A DNA stretch of 31,011 nt. Origin: a virus. Below, piece by piece: positions 30,701 to 31,011 of this stretch. The DNA is taken from the IMG/VR virus record IMGVR_UViG_3300008450_000277, positions 1 through 31,011 of that record, one strand, 5' to 3'. A model generated the notes under the pieces. That model was not told the origin of the DNA and searched no databases. It saw only the letters and a program-made list of their open reading frames with translations. A program made the position numbers and the translations under genes. Numbering within the stretch: position 1 is the first letter of the stretch; each line of letters begins with the position of its first letter.

Positions 30701-30914
30701 CGTGTAGGATTATTAGTGTTGTGATCTCTTTGATTGATGTTTCTGTTTTCAGCGATAGCACATAGACTTGTTCTATTGTCATTCGTGCTGGTGTGCTAAT
30801 ATAGCTTCTTGCAGTTGGAGCAGTCACATTGAGTAACGCAGCAAAGTCTACTGCGTTACCAATGTTTGACTTAACAAATGACTTCCAATCGCTATTGTTA
30901 GAATGGTAAGTCAT
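30693..30914 (-). CDS. Small HTH DNA-binding protein (XRE/Cro-like)
   Basis: The 73-residue protein has helices SDWKSFVKSNIGNAVDFAALLNVTAPTARSYI, the HTH core of Cro-like proteins (FAALLNVTAPTARSY), and a C-terminal helix LKTETSIKEITTLI. In the closed circle its ATG is within the last codons of the ssDNA-binding-like gene, and its end overlaps the DnaA-like gene. It may regulate the early block. It spans the contig junction and is complete only because of the terminal repeat. Confidence 0.65.
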   Translation of the reverse strand: MTYHSNNSDWKSFVKSNIGNAVDFAALLNVTAPTARSYISTPARMTIEQVYVLSLKTETSIKEITTLIILHDE

Positions 30915-31011
30915 CTTCTTGTGTTTGATTAGTTACTGGTGCTGATGGTGGTGCTGGTGCTAATGAATATTCTTTGGTTGCCATCCAATTCTGCAAATGA
31001 TTCCATTCTGG
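30898..31011 (-). CDS. Partial copy of ssDNA-binding-like gene (C-terminal part only), 114-bp terminal repeat
   Basis: These last 114 bases repeat positions 1-114 exactly and encode only the last 37 residues plus stop of the ssDNA-binding-like protein, ending EDDLPF. It is not a second gene but the overlap left by the circular assembly. The coding frame reaches the window end without a start codon. Confidence 0.9.
   Translation of the reverse strand, partial: PEWNHLQNWMATKEYSLAPAPPSAPVTNQTQEDDLPF

Noticed and set aside
1-31011. Integrase, attachment sites, tRNA genes, CRISPR arrays or insertion sequences
   Set aside because: No recombinase motif, tRNA-like cloverleaf, spaced direct repeats or terminal inverted repeats were found on reading the window.

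Overview
The window appears to be the whole genome of a small tailed phage (siphovirus type). The first 114 bases recur exactly as the last 114, so the contig probably closes into a circle of about 30,897 bp. A Bacteroidota host is inferred. Genes lack Shine-Dalgarno sequences and start after A-rich or A/C-rich leaders, base composition is AT-rich, and many proteins resemble families common in phages of Bacteroidota. No integrase, excisionase, tRNA or CRISPR array was seen, so nothing points to integration.

Layout: on the closed circle the genes form two long divergent blocks that start at a short promoter-like gap (1498-1609, with an A7T8 tract). The minus-strand block runs from 1497 through the contig ends and down to 23315. 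It carries replication and nucleic-acid genes: an ssDNA-binding-like protein, a small HTH protein, a stand-alone DnaA domain IV protein, two replication-associated hypothetical proteins and a C5-cytosine methyltransferase. It also holds a winged-helix protein, the large terminase, a PAPS-reductase-like PP-loop protein and a spanin-like overlapping pair. The plus-strand block runs from 1610 to 23326. It begins with a VRR-NUC nuclease, a sigma-like protein and a Cys-rich protein. After a 480-base gap come a lipoprotein, a ParB-methyltransferase fusion and a small-terminase-like protein. Tail genes follow: a tail chaperone with a probable -1 frameshift, a terminator-fibre fusion, tail-tip proteins and a tape measure. 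Then come head genes (XkdF-like protease, scaffold, major capsid), a tail-tube-like protein, the portal, an adaptor, and finally holin, amidase and a metallophosphoesterase. The two blocks meet tail to tail and overlap by 12 bases.

The structural order is unusual: tail genes precede head genes, the portal is near the end, and the large terminase is on the opposite strand. The most notable non-coding element is a perfect 29-base homopyrimidine mirror repeat (3206-3234 / 3239-3267), an H-DNA type sequence, in the largest intergenic gap. Other points worth attention are the T9 slippery site in the tail chaperone, an A10 run between the two domains of the portal, a recurrent ACACA-ATG leader confined to minus-strand genes, and lysis functions split between the two converging blocks.
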